A stretch of DNA of 12,524 bases from Dehalococcoidia bacterium UBA4060. GTDB lineage: Bacteria > Chloroflexota > Dehalococcoidia > GIF9 > UBA5629. The translations under genes and the position numbers were made by a program. The stretch spans positions 1-12,524 of the forward strand of contig DFZI01000015.1 in assembly GCA_002383665.1 (NCBI GenBank). The letters run 5' to 3'. Of the stretch, positions 1 to 6,686 are shown in pieces; positions within the stretch are counted from its first letter, which is position 1, and each line of letters opens with the position of its first letter. Below the pieces are notes generated by a model that did not search any database, was not told the DNA's origin, and saw only the letters and a list, made by a program, of their open reading frames with translations.

Positions 1-1
1 C

Positions 2-628
2 CTGGCCGAAGTCAAGGTCGTAATGCAGGTATTTTTCCTGCTGAGCAGGAAAAAAGGCTACCCGCGTTTTGTCAGCCTGAAAGAGCTGAATAATGACCCT
101 ATCTTGAACAAGGGACTGGCAGGGGGAGGAGTAGACGTGAACGAGGCCATCGTCGGTGCACTTAAAGATGCTACAGGCCATGGTGTCCTGTTGCATATGC
201 CGATAAGTATTAAAGACGAGCCCGATGAATTATACTTCATTAATAACGAGGCTGAGCGGGATACCATAGCAAAGATACGCGAGGGGAAGCTGAAAATCCC
301 TGAAATCGTTATTAGGGAAAATGACGAGGTTCCCGTTCAGCAGTCATCTGATATCTATAACCTGTACGAACAGAATATCGGGTTGTTAACACCGATACTG
401 GCCGAGGAATTACAGGAGGCTGAGCATAGGTATCCAGCAGAATGGATACAGGAAGCCTTTCGTATTGCTCTGAGGTCAAATGTACGCAACTGGAAGTATA
501 TCAATGGTATATTAAAGCGATGGGAGAGAGAAGGTAAACAGGATGGAAAATATGTCGGAGATGCTCGGAAAGAAAGAGATCCCGATAAGTACATCAGGGG
601 AAAGTACGGGCATATGGTCCGCCGCTGA
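2..628 (+). CDS. DnaD-domain primosome/replication protein, 5'-partial
   Basis: The reading frame is open to the window edge, so the start codon lies upstream; the ATG at 23 is internal because homologous-looking sequence (LAEVKVVMQVFFLLSRKKGY) continues across it. The visible N-terminal part matches the end of the winged-helix DnaD N-terminal domain found in Chloroflexota DnaD-like proteins. A second domain at about 353–530 has the DnaD/DnaB C-terminal signature: YEQNIGLLTP, a helix rich in acidic residues, then NWKYINGILKRW. A charged tail ends in KYGHMVRR. In Bacillus, DnaD helps remodel DNA and recruit the helicase-loader complex at origins and restart sites. The next gene encodes a DnaC/IstB-type loader and overlaps this one by 86 bases, which supports a helicase-loading role. 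The family call is firm; the exact role is inferred from Firmicutes. Confidence 0.87.
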   Translation: MAEVKVVMQVFFLLSRKKGYPRFVSLKELNNDPILNKGLAGGGVDVNEAIVGALKDATGHGVLLHMPISIKDEPDELYFINNEAERDTIAKIREGKLKIPEIVIRENDEVPVQQSSDIYNLYEQNIGLLTPILAEELQEAEHRYPAEWIQEAFRIALRSNVRNWKYINGILKRWEREGKQDGKYVGDARKERDPDKYIRGKYGHMVRR

Positions 629-1949
629 CGGCAGCAAACCCGCTATGGTTGAAAATGAGGCATCCTGCCCTATCTGCAAAGGGGCGCGTTTTGTCCATCC
701 GTTGCTGCCCGATGGGAGCCCCGATTATAGCCGCCTTATTCCATGCAAGTGCACCGGAAAGGATATTGAAAAAAAACGTGCCGGCAGGCTTCAAGCCGTT
801 AGTAACCTGGGTAATCTGACCAATCTGACCTTCGATAATCTCGTGCCTGAGGGCCGTAGCAAGGATGCTGCTTCCCAGAAGCTATTTGCACGAGCATTGG
901 AAGAGGTCAAAAAATATGCTGCAGAGCCACATGGCTGGTTGGTGCTGGTGGGACCGGTCGGAAGTGGCAAAACACATCTGGCCTGCGCTGTGGCAAATTT
1001 TCGCATCGCTCAAGGTCAACCGGTATTTTATATCACCGTGGCCGACCTTCTGGATCACCTTAAGTCTGCATTCAGTCCTAATAGCGATGTGGGTTATGAT
1101 GAGCTATTTGAGCAGATTAAAGAAAGCAAGCTGCTGATATTGGATAATCTGAACTATGTAGGTACGACTTTGTGGTCCAAGAGTAAGCTTGACCAGTTGC
1201 TGGAATACAGATTTAACAGTAGACTGCCTACATTGATCACGACCAGCATGCCCGTCGAAGAATTTGATAATGATTATGCCGGACATATCAATGATCCGGA
1301 TGTCAGTCATGTGATAGTGTTGAGGAAGGAGTCATCCAGCCTACAAAGTTTGGATAGTCTTGACCTTGAACTGCTCAGGAATATGAAATTCGATAATTTT
1401 GATACCAGGAGACTGAGCGATCCTGAACTAAGACAAAATCTGGAACAGGCACTGTCTATTGCTATGGAGTACGCCCGCACACCCCAAGGCTGGCTGATCT
1501 TCCAGGGACTCAACGGCTGTGGGAAGACACATCTAGCGGCTGCTATAGCAAATAGCCTCAGGGAAAAAGGCCGGGAAGTACTCTTCATTGTGGTATCAGA
1601 CCTGTTGGATCACCTGCGGTCGTCATTCGGTCCGGATAGCCGTGTTTCGTATGATTCTCTATTTGAGAAGATAAAAAAGGTGCCTGTACTGGTGCTGGAT
1701 GATTTCGGTGAGCACGCTGCAACACCTTGGGCACAGGAAAAAATATACCAGCTGATCAATTACCGATATAACGCCAGACTGGCTACAGTGATAACAACGT
1801 GCCTTGATCTGGAGCAAATCGAGAACAGGGTCAGCTCGCGAATGGTAGACCCCAGCTTGAGCTTGAATTTCAATATCAGGGCACCCGACTATCGCGGCGA
1901 TATCAGAAGATCATCTGCATCGCGCTCACACGGTAAATCAAAGAGCTGA
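543..1949 (+). CDS. DnaC/IstB-type helicase loader with tandem AAA+ domains
   Basis: This 468-residue protein begins with a four-Cys zinc-binding region (C42, C45, C68, C70), as in DnaI-type loaders. Two copies of a DnaC/IstB AAA+ module follow. Module 1 (about 96–258) has Walker A GPVGSGKT (137–144) and Walker B LLILDN (D201, N202). Module 2 (about 282–447) has Walker A GLNGCGKT (322–329) and Walker B LVLDD (D386, D387). Both share a near-identical stretch around DLLDHL…LFE, so they arose by internal duplication. Module 2 keeps an arginine-finger-like SSRM (R433); module 1 has GHIN there. Sensor-1 Asn is absent in both (TTS, TTC). The tail is basic and Ser-rich. The usual family length is about 230–310 residues with one module. 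The start at 543 is supported by GAGAAGG at 528–534; ATG 645 is an alternative with no clear ribosome binding site. Likely loads the replicative helicase with the upstream DnaD-like protein. Confidence 0.85.
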   Translation: MENMSEMLGKKEIPISTSGESTGIWSAADGSKPAMVENEASCPICKGARFVHPLLPDGSPDYSRLIPCKCTGKDIEKKRAGRLQAVSNLGNLTNLTFDNLVPEGRSKDAASQKLFARALEEVKKYAAEPHGWLVLVGPVGSGKTHLACAVANFRIAQGQPVFYITVADLLDHLKSAFSPNSDVGYDELFEQIKESKLLILDNLNYVGTTLWSKSKLDQLLEYRFNSRLPTLITTSMPVEEFDNDYAGHINDPDVSHVIVLRKESSSLQSLDSLDLELLRNMKFDNFDTRRLSDPELRQNLEQALSIAMEYARTPQGWLIFQGLNGCGKTHLAAAIANSLREKGREVLFIVVSDLLDHLRSSFGPDSRVSYDSLFEKIKKVPVLVLDDFGEHAATPWAQEKIYQLINYRYNARLATVITTCLDLEQIENRVSSRMVDPSLSLNFNIRAPDYRGDIRRSSASRSHGKSKS

Positions 1950-1965
1950 GATCCCAGACTGTTTT

Positions 1966-1994
1966 TTGAGATAGCCTGTTTTTCCTGATAAAAT
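1966..1994 (+). promoter_or_regulatory. Predicted sigma70-type promoter for the HNH gene
   Basis: TTGAGA (1966–1971) and TAAAAT (1989–1994) are separated by 17 bases in the 66-base gap upstream of the HNH gene. Initiation near 2001 would give a leader of only about 15 bases before the GTG at 2016. No clear ribosome binding site is visible in that leader. This is a motif match only. Confidence 0.45.
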
Positions 1995-2015
1995 AAAATA
2001 AATTTTGATACTGAC

Positions 2016-2537
2016 GTGTATGAATCCCTAATTAATCAACCTGTACTGGTATTAAATGAGAATTACCTGCCTCTGAACATCTGTAAGGTGCGCAGGGCCG
2101 TTGTGCTGGTGTTGATTGGAAAAGCTGAGGTGGTTGAGGATGGACGTGGCCATTTTTCATCTGTCAGTGATGAGTTCGATATCCCTTCGGTGATCCGCTT
2201 GATCTACCTGGTGAAGAAGAAATCATTCCCGCGCAAGATGACCAAACTGGAGATATTCAACCGTGATAAATACATTTGCCAGTACTGCGGACGCGAGGCA
2301 AAAGAGCTTACCCTCGACCATGTCATACCCCGGCGTTACAATGGGCAGCATACGTGGGAAAACGTTGTCACAGCCTGCATCCCCTGTAACAGAAAAAAGG
2401 CGGATAGGACTCCTTCTGAAGCAGGAATGCCTTTGTTGAGGCAGCCACGCGCTCCGGGCAACGTCGGCTTCTATGTACCTTACCAATTCCTGCGAACCAG
2501 GTCTGAGTGGCAGAAATACCTGCCACATACGCGATAA
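2016..2537 (+). CDS. HNH endonuclease family protein
   Basis: This 173-residue protein has an N-terminal strand-rich region (VLVLNENYLPLNICKVRRA) typical of a widespread bacterial family of small stand-alone HNH proteins. The zinc-ribbon HNH core follows: CQYC (C88, C91), LDHVIPR (D101, H102), WENVV (N116) and CIPCNRKKADRTP (C121, C124, N125). The paired CxxC motifs would hold a structural zinc, and DH supplies the metal-binding catalytic centre. GTG at 2016 is the only reasonable start, because an in-frame TAA lies at 1989–1991. The gene is monocistronic and converges on ricT with one base between stop codons. Family function is nucleic acid cleavage, perhaps in repair or defence; the substrate is unknown. 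Nothing around it suggests an intron, a toxin or a restriction system. Confidence 0.87.
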   Translation: MYESLINQPVLVLNENYLPLNICKVRRAVVLVLIGKAEVVEDGRGHFSSVSDEFDIPSVIRLIYLVKKKSFPRKMTKLEIFNRDKYICQYCGREAKELTLDHVIPRRYNGQHTWENVVTACIPCNRKKADRTPSEAGMPLLRQPRAPGNVGFYVPYQFLRTRSEWQKYLPHTR

Positions 2538-2538
2538 C

Positions 2539-3360
2539 CTATTTGCTCTCCTGCCGGTGGGTATTGACCAGGACAGCCTCCTTAGCCGGCAATTCCATCG
2601 TAACCCCTGTTTCCAGCTCAGCTAACAATGTCTCCTTGATAATGTTGCGGCCAATTATCTTGGCTTTACCAACCTTGGTTATAATTTCCTGCCCGATCTC
2701 AGGCAGCTTCCCCTTCATTTCATGGTATTGTTCATACTCATATCCGAGACAGCACAGCAGCCTTCCACATAATCCAGATGTTTTCATAGGATTAAGTGCG
2801 ATGTCCTGCTCCTTGGCCATTTTGATCGACACAGGTGCAAACTCGTTCAAAAAACTAACACAGCACAGCTGGCAGCCACATTTGCCCACACCACCAATTA
2901 ACTTGGCCTCATCCCTGGCACCTACCTGCCGTAGCTCTACATGAGTATGCAGTTCATGACTGATTTTACGTACCAGCTCGCGGAAGTCAACGCGCTTTTC
3001 AGAGTAAAAGAACACGATAAGGTGGCTGCCATCCAGATTGTACTGGGCGTAGATCGCTTTCATCGGCAGATCCAGGCTAGCGATCAGCTCTTTGGTCTTG
3101 GCCAAGGCTTTCTTAGCACGGTCTCGCTGGTATTGAGCATGGGCAATGTCCTCAGGAGTTGCCAGCCGTATAGCAGGTTTAAAAGCTTCCTCATTCTCCT
3201 GCTGGGTTACCTCACTAACTCCGACTACGACCTTGCCTATGTCAATGCCACGGCTGGTCTCGACAATTACGAGATCATTCACCTTTACATCAAGCCCGGC
3301 CGTTTCAAAACTGTACACCTTGCCAGCCTGCATAAATCGTACGCCAACAACTTTTGCCAT
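2539..3360 (-). CDS. ricT: PSP1-domain protein RicT (YaaT)
   Basis: This 273-residue protein covers the full PSP1/RicT family. The Cys motifs diagnostic of the family are GKCGCQLCC (C161, C163, C166, C167) and GLCGRLLCCLGYEYE (C198, C203, C204). In Bacillus subtilis, RicT works with RicA and RicF in an iron–sulfur complex that steers RNase Y mRNA processing and affects sporulation and competence. No ricA or ricF is seen here. The gene lies six bases after holB and is probably translationally coupled to it, since no strong ribosome binding site is present. The holB–ricT order is also found in Firmicutes. The identity is firm; the RNA-processing role is transferred from Bacillus. Confidence 0.92.
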   Translation of the reverse strand: MAKVVGVRFMQAGKVYSFETAGLDVKVNDLVIVETSRGIDIGKVVVGVSEVTQQENEEAFKPAIRLATPEDIAHAQYQRDRAKKALAKTKELIASLDLPMKAIYAQYNLDGSHLIVFFYSEKRVDFRELVRKISHELHTHVELRQVGARDEAKLIGGVGKCGCQLCCVSFLNEFAPVSIKMAKEQDIALNPMKTSGLCGRLLCCLGYEYEQYHEMKGKLPEIGQEIITKVGKAKIIGRNIIKETLLAELETGVTMELPAKEAVLVNTHRQESK

Positions 3361-3366
3361 GCTTTA

Positions 3367-4401
3367 TTATACGGCAAAATACAGTGAGTCTGCCCGCTTC
3401 TCTTTCCTCGGCATGTCTAACATGAGCACCTCCAGGATGAGATGAAGGTTGGCATTATACAATAGGTTGGCTATTGCAGTATTCAGACAATCTACGAAGT
3501 CCTTTATCTCAGGAACCGTCAGCATGCCTGCCCACGCCTTTAAATCGGCGATGCGGTCTATATTGGCTACAACTTCATCACAGTTATATTTAATTAGAAG
3601 GACGTCACGGCACCATGATATCCAGAGTTCCAGTATTTCAGCAATAACCTGGCGGTCAGATGGCAATTGTTGGATATATAGCAGCCGTTCATCCCAGTTC
3701 TTGTTAATCAATGTCACAAACTCGTCTACTCTGTCCTCGCGCGATTTAAGAAAGCTGACATCGCCAGCAGACAATAGCGCCCATCCCAGGCATCCCCCTG
3801 ATAGCTTGGACAGCAGCTTAACCCTCTCCGGGGCAAGTCCGTGAATCTCTGTCAGACGTTTCTCAATCACCGCGAGTGGAACTGGTTTCAACTCAAAGCG
3901 CTGGCAACGTGATATCACGGTGGGCAGAAGTGCTCCTTCCTCAGTCGTAAGCAGTATCAGAACAACATGGGGTGGAGGCTCTTCCAGTGTTTTCAACAGA
4001 CAATTAGAGGCCTCCACCGACATCAGTTCTGCATCCTCAATAATGTATACCTTATATTTGCCTTCATAGGGCGGTAAGCTGGAACCTTTCTGAACAAACT
4101 CCCTGATGGCATCGATGCTGATCTCGGCGGCTTTTTTTCTCTCCGAAGGATCGCGCCCCGTATTTTTATCGATCATAACCACATCAGGGTGCTTTCCCTG
4201 TACAATACGCTGGCAGGTCCGGCATATTCCGCAGGGAGCATTTTCTGCCGTACAGTTCAGTGCTCTTGCCAGGTCAATTGCCAGCGTCATCTTGCCCACA
4301 TGGGGAGGGCCGACTAACAGATAGGCATGAGCCATCCTGTTACGCAGTATCGATTCAGTCAGAAATCCGACGATGTGTTCCTGTCCCGCTGTCTGCCACA
4401 T
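3367..4401 (-). CDS. holB: DNA polymerase III subunit δ′ (clamp loader)
   Basis: This 344-residue protein has the clamp-loader AAA+ layout. It contains a P-loop GPPHVGKMT (31–39), a zinc module of four Cys (C50, C57, C60, C63), a Walker B-like VYIIEDAE (about 118–125), KTLEEPPPH, and the SRC motif (S164–C166) that supplies a trans-acting arginine finger. The clamp loader opens the β sliding clamp and loads it on primed DNA. The residue after the P-loop Lys is Met instead of Ser/Thr, which predicts poor nucleotide hydrolysis; δ′ commonly does not hydrolyse ATP, so this fits a stator subunit. Its ATG directly follows the lysA stop (TGA then ATG), giving tight coupling, and ricT follows six bases later. 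DnaX (τ) would share the fold but normally has an intact P-loop. Confidence 0.92.
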   Translation of the reverse strand: MWQTAGQEHIVGFLTESILRNRMAHAYLLVGPPHVGKMTLAIDLARALNCTAENAPCGICRTCQRIVQGKHPDVVMIDKNTGRDPSERKKAAEISIDAIREFVQKGSSLPPYEGKYKVYIIEDAELMSVEASNCLLKTLEEPPPHVVLILLTTEEGALLPTVISRCQRFELKPVPLAVIEKRLTEIHGLAPERVKLLSKLSGGCLGWALLSAGDVSFLKSREDRVDEFVTLINKNWDERLLYIQQLPSDRQVIAEILELWISWCRDVLLIKYNCDEVVANIDRIADLKAWAGMLTVPEIKDFVDCLNTAIANLLYNANLHLILEVLMLDMPRKEKRADSLYFAV

Positions 4402-5727
4402 TCAATCTTTGCCCATAATATCGTACTTCATCAGGTCGGAATATTTTTGACGTCGCCGTATAAGCCGTGCCCTGCCTTCATTGACCATGACAACGGCTGG
4501 ATGTGGCACCATGTTGTAGTTACTGGACATAGGTATACAATAAGCTCCACACACAGGTATGGCCAGCACATCGCCGGGGCTGATCGCGGGCATTTTAATA
4601 TCTCTGATCAGGATGTCGCCAGACTCACAGTATCTGCCTGCGATTGTGACTTTTTCCTGATAGGCAGCGCTGGCTCTGTTTGCTAATAGTGCTTCATATC
4701 CGGCACCATAGATGACCGGCCTGATGTTATCGCCCATACCACCATCCACGCAAACATATTTCCTTACTCCGGGTATATCCTTGATAGCACCGGCGGTATA
4801 CATGGCCACTCCTGCTCTGGCAACGACGCCGCGTCCCGGCTCGATGATCAGTTTCGGTCTGGCCAGTCTAAGTTCACGGGTCAACGATACCAGGCCGCCA
4901 ACAATAGCTTCGGCATATTCCGAAACCGGCGGGATTTTCTGGGACGAAACATACCTGGCGGGAAAACCTCCACCCGGGCTCAGTTCCTCCATCTCATAGC
5001 CCTGATCCTTTTTCATTCGGGCAGCGAACTTGAGCACAACTTCCAGACCCTGATTGTAGGGCGCGACCTCAGTTATGGGTGAGCCAAGATGGAAATGTAA
5101 ACCCCGTAGCTTCAAATGCTTTGAGGAAAGTGCCCGCCTCACGGCTGCTTCAGCCTGGCCCGTGCCGATGGGGAAACCGAACTTGCTGTCAAGCATGCCT
5201 GTAGCTGTGTATCTGTGAGTATGAGGGTCCACGCCAGGATTAAGCCTGAGCAGGATATTTACCCTCGTTTCTTTCTCCTCTGCCAGCCTATTGAGCAAAT
5301 CCAGCTCATAGAAGTTATCTACTACGACTCTCCCGACATTATAAGAAATGGCCAGCCGGAGTTCATCGGGCGTCTTGTTATTACCGTGGAAATATATTCT
5401 GTCTGTCGGGAAATCTACAGAGAGAGCAACGGCCATCTCCCCTCCTGATACGACATCAAGCCCCATACCTTCTTCTTCCATAATGGCTGCTAATGGCCTG
5501 CTAATAAAGGCCTTGGAGGCATAGGCGACGGTAGAATTATCATAGCTGACGCCAAACTCACGCCTGAATTCTCTGCACTGGCTGCGGATGGTGGCCTCGT
5601 CAAAAATATAGAGCGGTGAGCCATAGCGTCTGAGCAGACTCACACAATCACAGCCTCCGATCACCAAATGGTCTTGGCGGTTTAACTCCGCAGTTATAGG
5701 AAACAGTTCCATCCTTTTTATTTTCAT
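4402..5727 (-). CDS. lysA: Diaminopimelate decarboxylase
   Basis: LysA is a PLP enzyme that decarboxylates meso-diaminopimelate to L-lysine, the last step of lysine synthesis. The 441-residue protein has the fold-III barrel and C-terminal β-domain. Visible motifs, numbered from the ATG at 5727, are YASKAF with the PLP Lys (K72), HLGSP, the phosphate-binding GGGF (252–255), EPGR (296–299), VDGGM (327–331) and the active-site CESGD (367–371). The usual HIGSQ-type motif reads HLGSP here. I start at 5727 because AGAGGA lies five bases upstream, while the longer frame from 5775 would run over two TATAAT-like elements. It heads lysA–holB–ricT on the minus strand, an odd mixture of lysine synthesis and replication. 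Ornithine or carboxynorspermidine decarboxylases share the fold, but the motif set favours LysA. Confidence 0.91.
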   Translation of the reverse strand: MKIKRMELFPITAELNRQDHLVIGGCDCVSLLRRYGSPLYIFDEATIRSQCREFRREFGVSYDNSTVAYASKAFISRPLAAIMEEEGMGLDVVSGGEMAVALSVDFPTDRIYFHGNNKTPDELRLAISYNVGRVVVDNFYELDLLNRLAEEKETRVNILLRLNPGVDPHTHRYTATGMLDSKFGFPIGTGQAEAAVRRALSSKHLKLRGLHFHLGSPITEVAPYNQGLEVVLKFAARMKKDQGYEMEELSPGGGFPARYVSSQKIPPVSEYAEAIVGGLVSLTRELRLARPKLIIEPGRGVVARAGVAMYTAGAIKDIPGVRKYVCVDGGMGDNIRPVIYGAGYEALLANRASAAYQEKVTIAGRYCESGDILIRDIKMPAISPGDVLAIPVCGAYCIPMSSNYNMVPHPAVVMVNEGRARLIRRRQKYSDLMKYDIMGKD

Positions 5728-5732
5728 GAGAT

Positions 5733-5738
5733 TCCTCT
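5733..5738 (-). promoter_or_regulatory. Ribosome binding site fixing the lysA start
   Basis: On the minus strand AGAGGA lies five bases before the ATG at 5727. This favours that start over the ATG codons at 5775 and 5712. The ATG at 5712 has AAAAGG directly against it, which is too close. Confidence 0.65.
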
Positions 5739-5762
5739 GTTGGCTGATTACTTCCGACGTCA

Positions 5763-5792
5763 GCCTATTATACACTATGTTGCCTATTATAC
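5763..5792 (-). promoter_or_regulatory. lysA upstream region: 11-bp direct repeat with two TATAAT elements
   Basis: The 11-mer gcctattatac (plus-strand sense) occurs at 5763–5773 and again at 5782–5792, a 19-base period. Read on the minus strand, each copy holds TATAAT followed by AGGC. The nearer TATAAT (5772–5767) would start transcription near 5760, about 33 bases before the lysA ATG at 5727. No good −35 is placed 16–18 bases upstream of either copy, so the promoter may need an activator, or the repeat may be an operator. Confidence 0.4.
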
Positions 5793-5867
5793 TGCCAATG
5801 TCATATATCTATTATCTATGCGTCCATGCCTCAAATGAAAAGTAGCTTTGATGACGAGTTAATTTAT

Positions 5868-5896
5868 TTGACATTAAACGTAACGCAACATATAAT
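5868..5896 (+). promoter_or_regulatory. Perfect consensus sigma70 promoter of the yceD–rpmF operon
   Basis: TTGACA (5868–5873) and TATAAT (5891–5896) are separated by exactly 17 bases. Initiation is expected near 5903, leaving a leader of about 23 bases before the yceD ATG at 5926. A full 12/12 consensus match with ideal spacing predicts strong constitutive transcription, as expected for a ribosomal protein operon. Confidence 0.85.
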
Positions 5897-5925
5897 GAGC
5901 CAAATCTATATATAATTCTAATATC

Positions 5926-6435
5926 ATGCAGATAAATGTTGCACAGCTTCTAAAAGAGCCGGTAGGAGCTAAACGCAGTTATAATATTGATGAATTTGCC
6001 GGCGAAAACGAAGACAACCACGTTACAGGAGAGATAGCCCTTATACGCACAAATCACGGGATTCTCGTGATGGGTACGATGTCGACCGTAATCAATGGGA
6101 TCTGTGCACGTTGTCTGGGCCAAGCACATACGAAAGTTACTTTTAATCTGGAGGAGGAATATTTTCCGGTTATTGATATAAATACCGGTTTACATGTTCA
6201 GTTTTCACCTGAGGACTTTACCATCAGTGAGAGTCATGTACTCGATTTAAATGAAGCAATCAGGCAATATATTATCATGACAACGCCTACCAGGCTACTC
6301 TGTAAACCTGACTGCCAGGGCTTGTGCCCTGTCTGCGGCAAAGAGAATGATGCGTGTATCTGTATGCACAGAAATAAATCCTACGATCACAGGTGGGATA
6401 AGTTATTACAGGTAAAAAAGGAGAGCAAAGTATAA
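5926..6435 (+). CDS. yceD: YceD/DUF177-family 23S rRNA accumulation protein
   Basis: This 169-residue protein matches the DUF177/YceD family. It has a central CARC motif (C60, C63) followed by an acidic strand (LEEEYFP), then a C-terminal Cys-rich region with CKPDCQGLCPVCG (C126, C130, C134, C137) and C144/C146. The family is usually encoded directly before rpmF, as here, and is needed for normal 23S rRNA levels in the organisms tested. The extra C-terminal cysteines could bind a metal; that is inference. It is the first gene after the perfect consensus promoter. The leader is AT-rich and lacks a recognisable ribosome binding site. The next gene begins directly after its stop codon. Confidence 0.9.
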   Translation: MQINVAQLLKEPVGAKRSYNIDEFAGENEDNHVTGEIALIRTNHGILVMGTMSTVINGICARCLGQAHTKVTFNLEEEYFPVIDINTGLHVQFSPEDFTISESHVLDLNEAIRQYIIMTTPTRLLCKPDCQGLCPVCGKENDACICMHRNKSYDHRWDKLLQVKKESKV

Positions 6436-6639
6436 ATGGCACCACTTCCAAAGAAAAAATATCCCAAGGCGCGCCAAGGTAAGAGGCGAAGTCACCTGGC
6501 CAAATCCCCTGCAGCATTGGTGGAATGCTCACGCTGCCACAGCCTCAAATTATCCTACACAGTATGTCCCACCTGCGGTACTTATGATGGTAGAGAGGTA
6601 ATCGAAATCAAAAGTACTGCTAAAAAGAAGAGGAAATAG
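6436..6639 (+). CDS. rpmF: 50S ribosomal protein L32
   Basis: The 67-residue, highly basic protein has the L32 N-terminus (MAPLPKKKYPKARQGKRRSH) and the zinc-ribbon pairs CSRC (C31, C34) and CPTC (C44, C47), ending in a lysine-rich tail. L32 is a component of the large ribosomal subunit. The ATG directly follows the yceD TAA, and AAGGAG at 6418–6423 lies about 12 bases upstream inside the yceD end. Having all four Cys makes this the zinc-binding form rather than a zinc-independent paralogue. The pairing with yceD is one of the most conserved in bacteria. Confidence 0.97.
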   Translation: MAPLPKKKYPKARQGKRRSHLAKSPAALVECSRCHSLKLSYTVCPTCGTYDGREVIEIKSTAKKKRK

Positions 6640-6686
6640 CTACATTTGAAATATACTCTCAATCGGAATATCAAGGAGGAAAATAA

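Noticed and set aside
1944..1967. Possible terminator after the helicase loader
   Set aside because: AGCTG/CAG-a-CT followed by six Ts gives only a five-pair stem with a bulge, and it overlaps the loader stop codon and the −35 of the HNH promoter. It is too weak to call.
2016..2537. HNH gene as part of a mobile intron or defence island
   Set aside because: There are no flanking repeats, intron structure, methylase or toxin genes, and its neighbours are core genes; it is a widespread stand-alone family.
3366..3371. TATAAT on the minus strand just before the ricT start
   Set aside because: It lies within a few bases of the ricT ATG, would give almost no leader, and has no matching −35; the holB–ricT spacing explains expression by coupling.
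2941..3387. Plus-strand open frame of 148 codons opposite ricT
   Set aside because: It lies wholly antisense to a firm ricT gene, has no recognisable domain and no ribosome binding site; it is a codon-use shadow.
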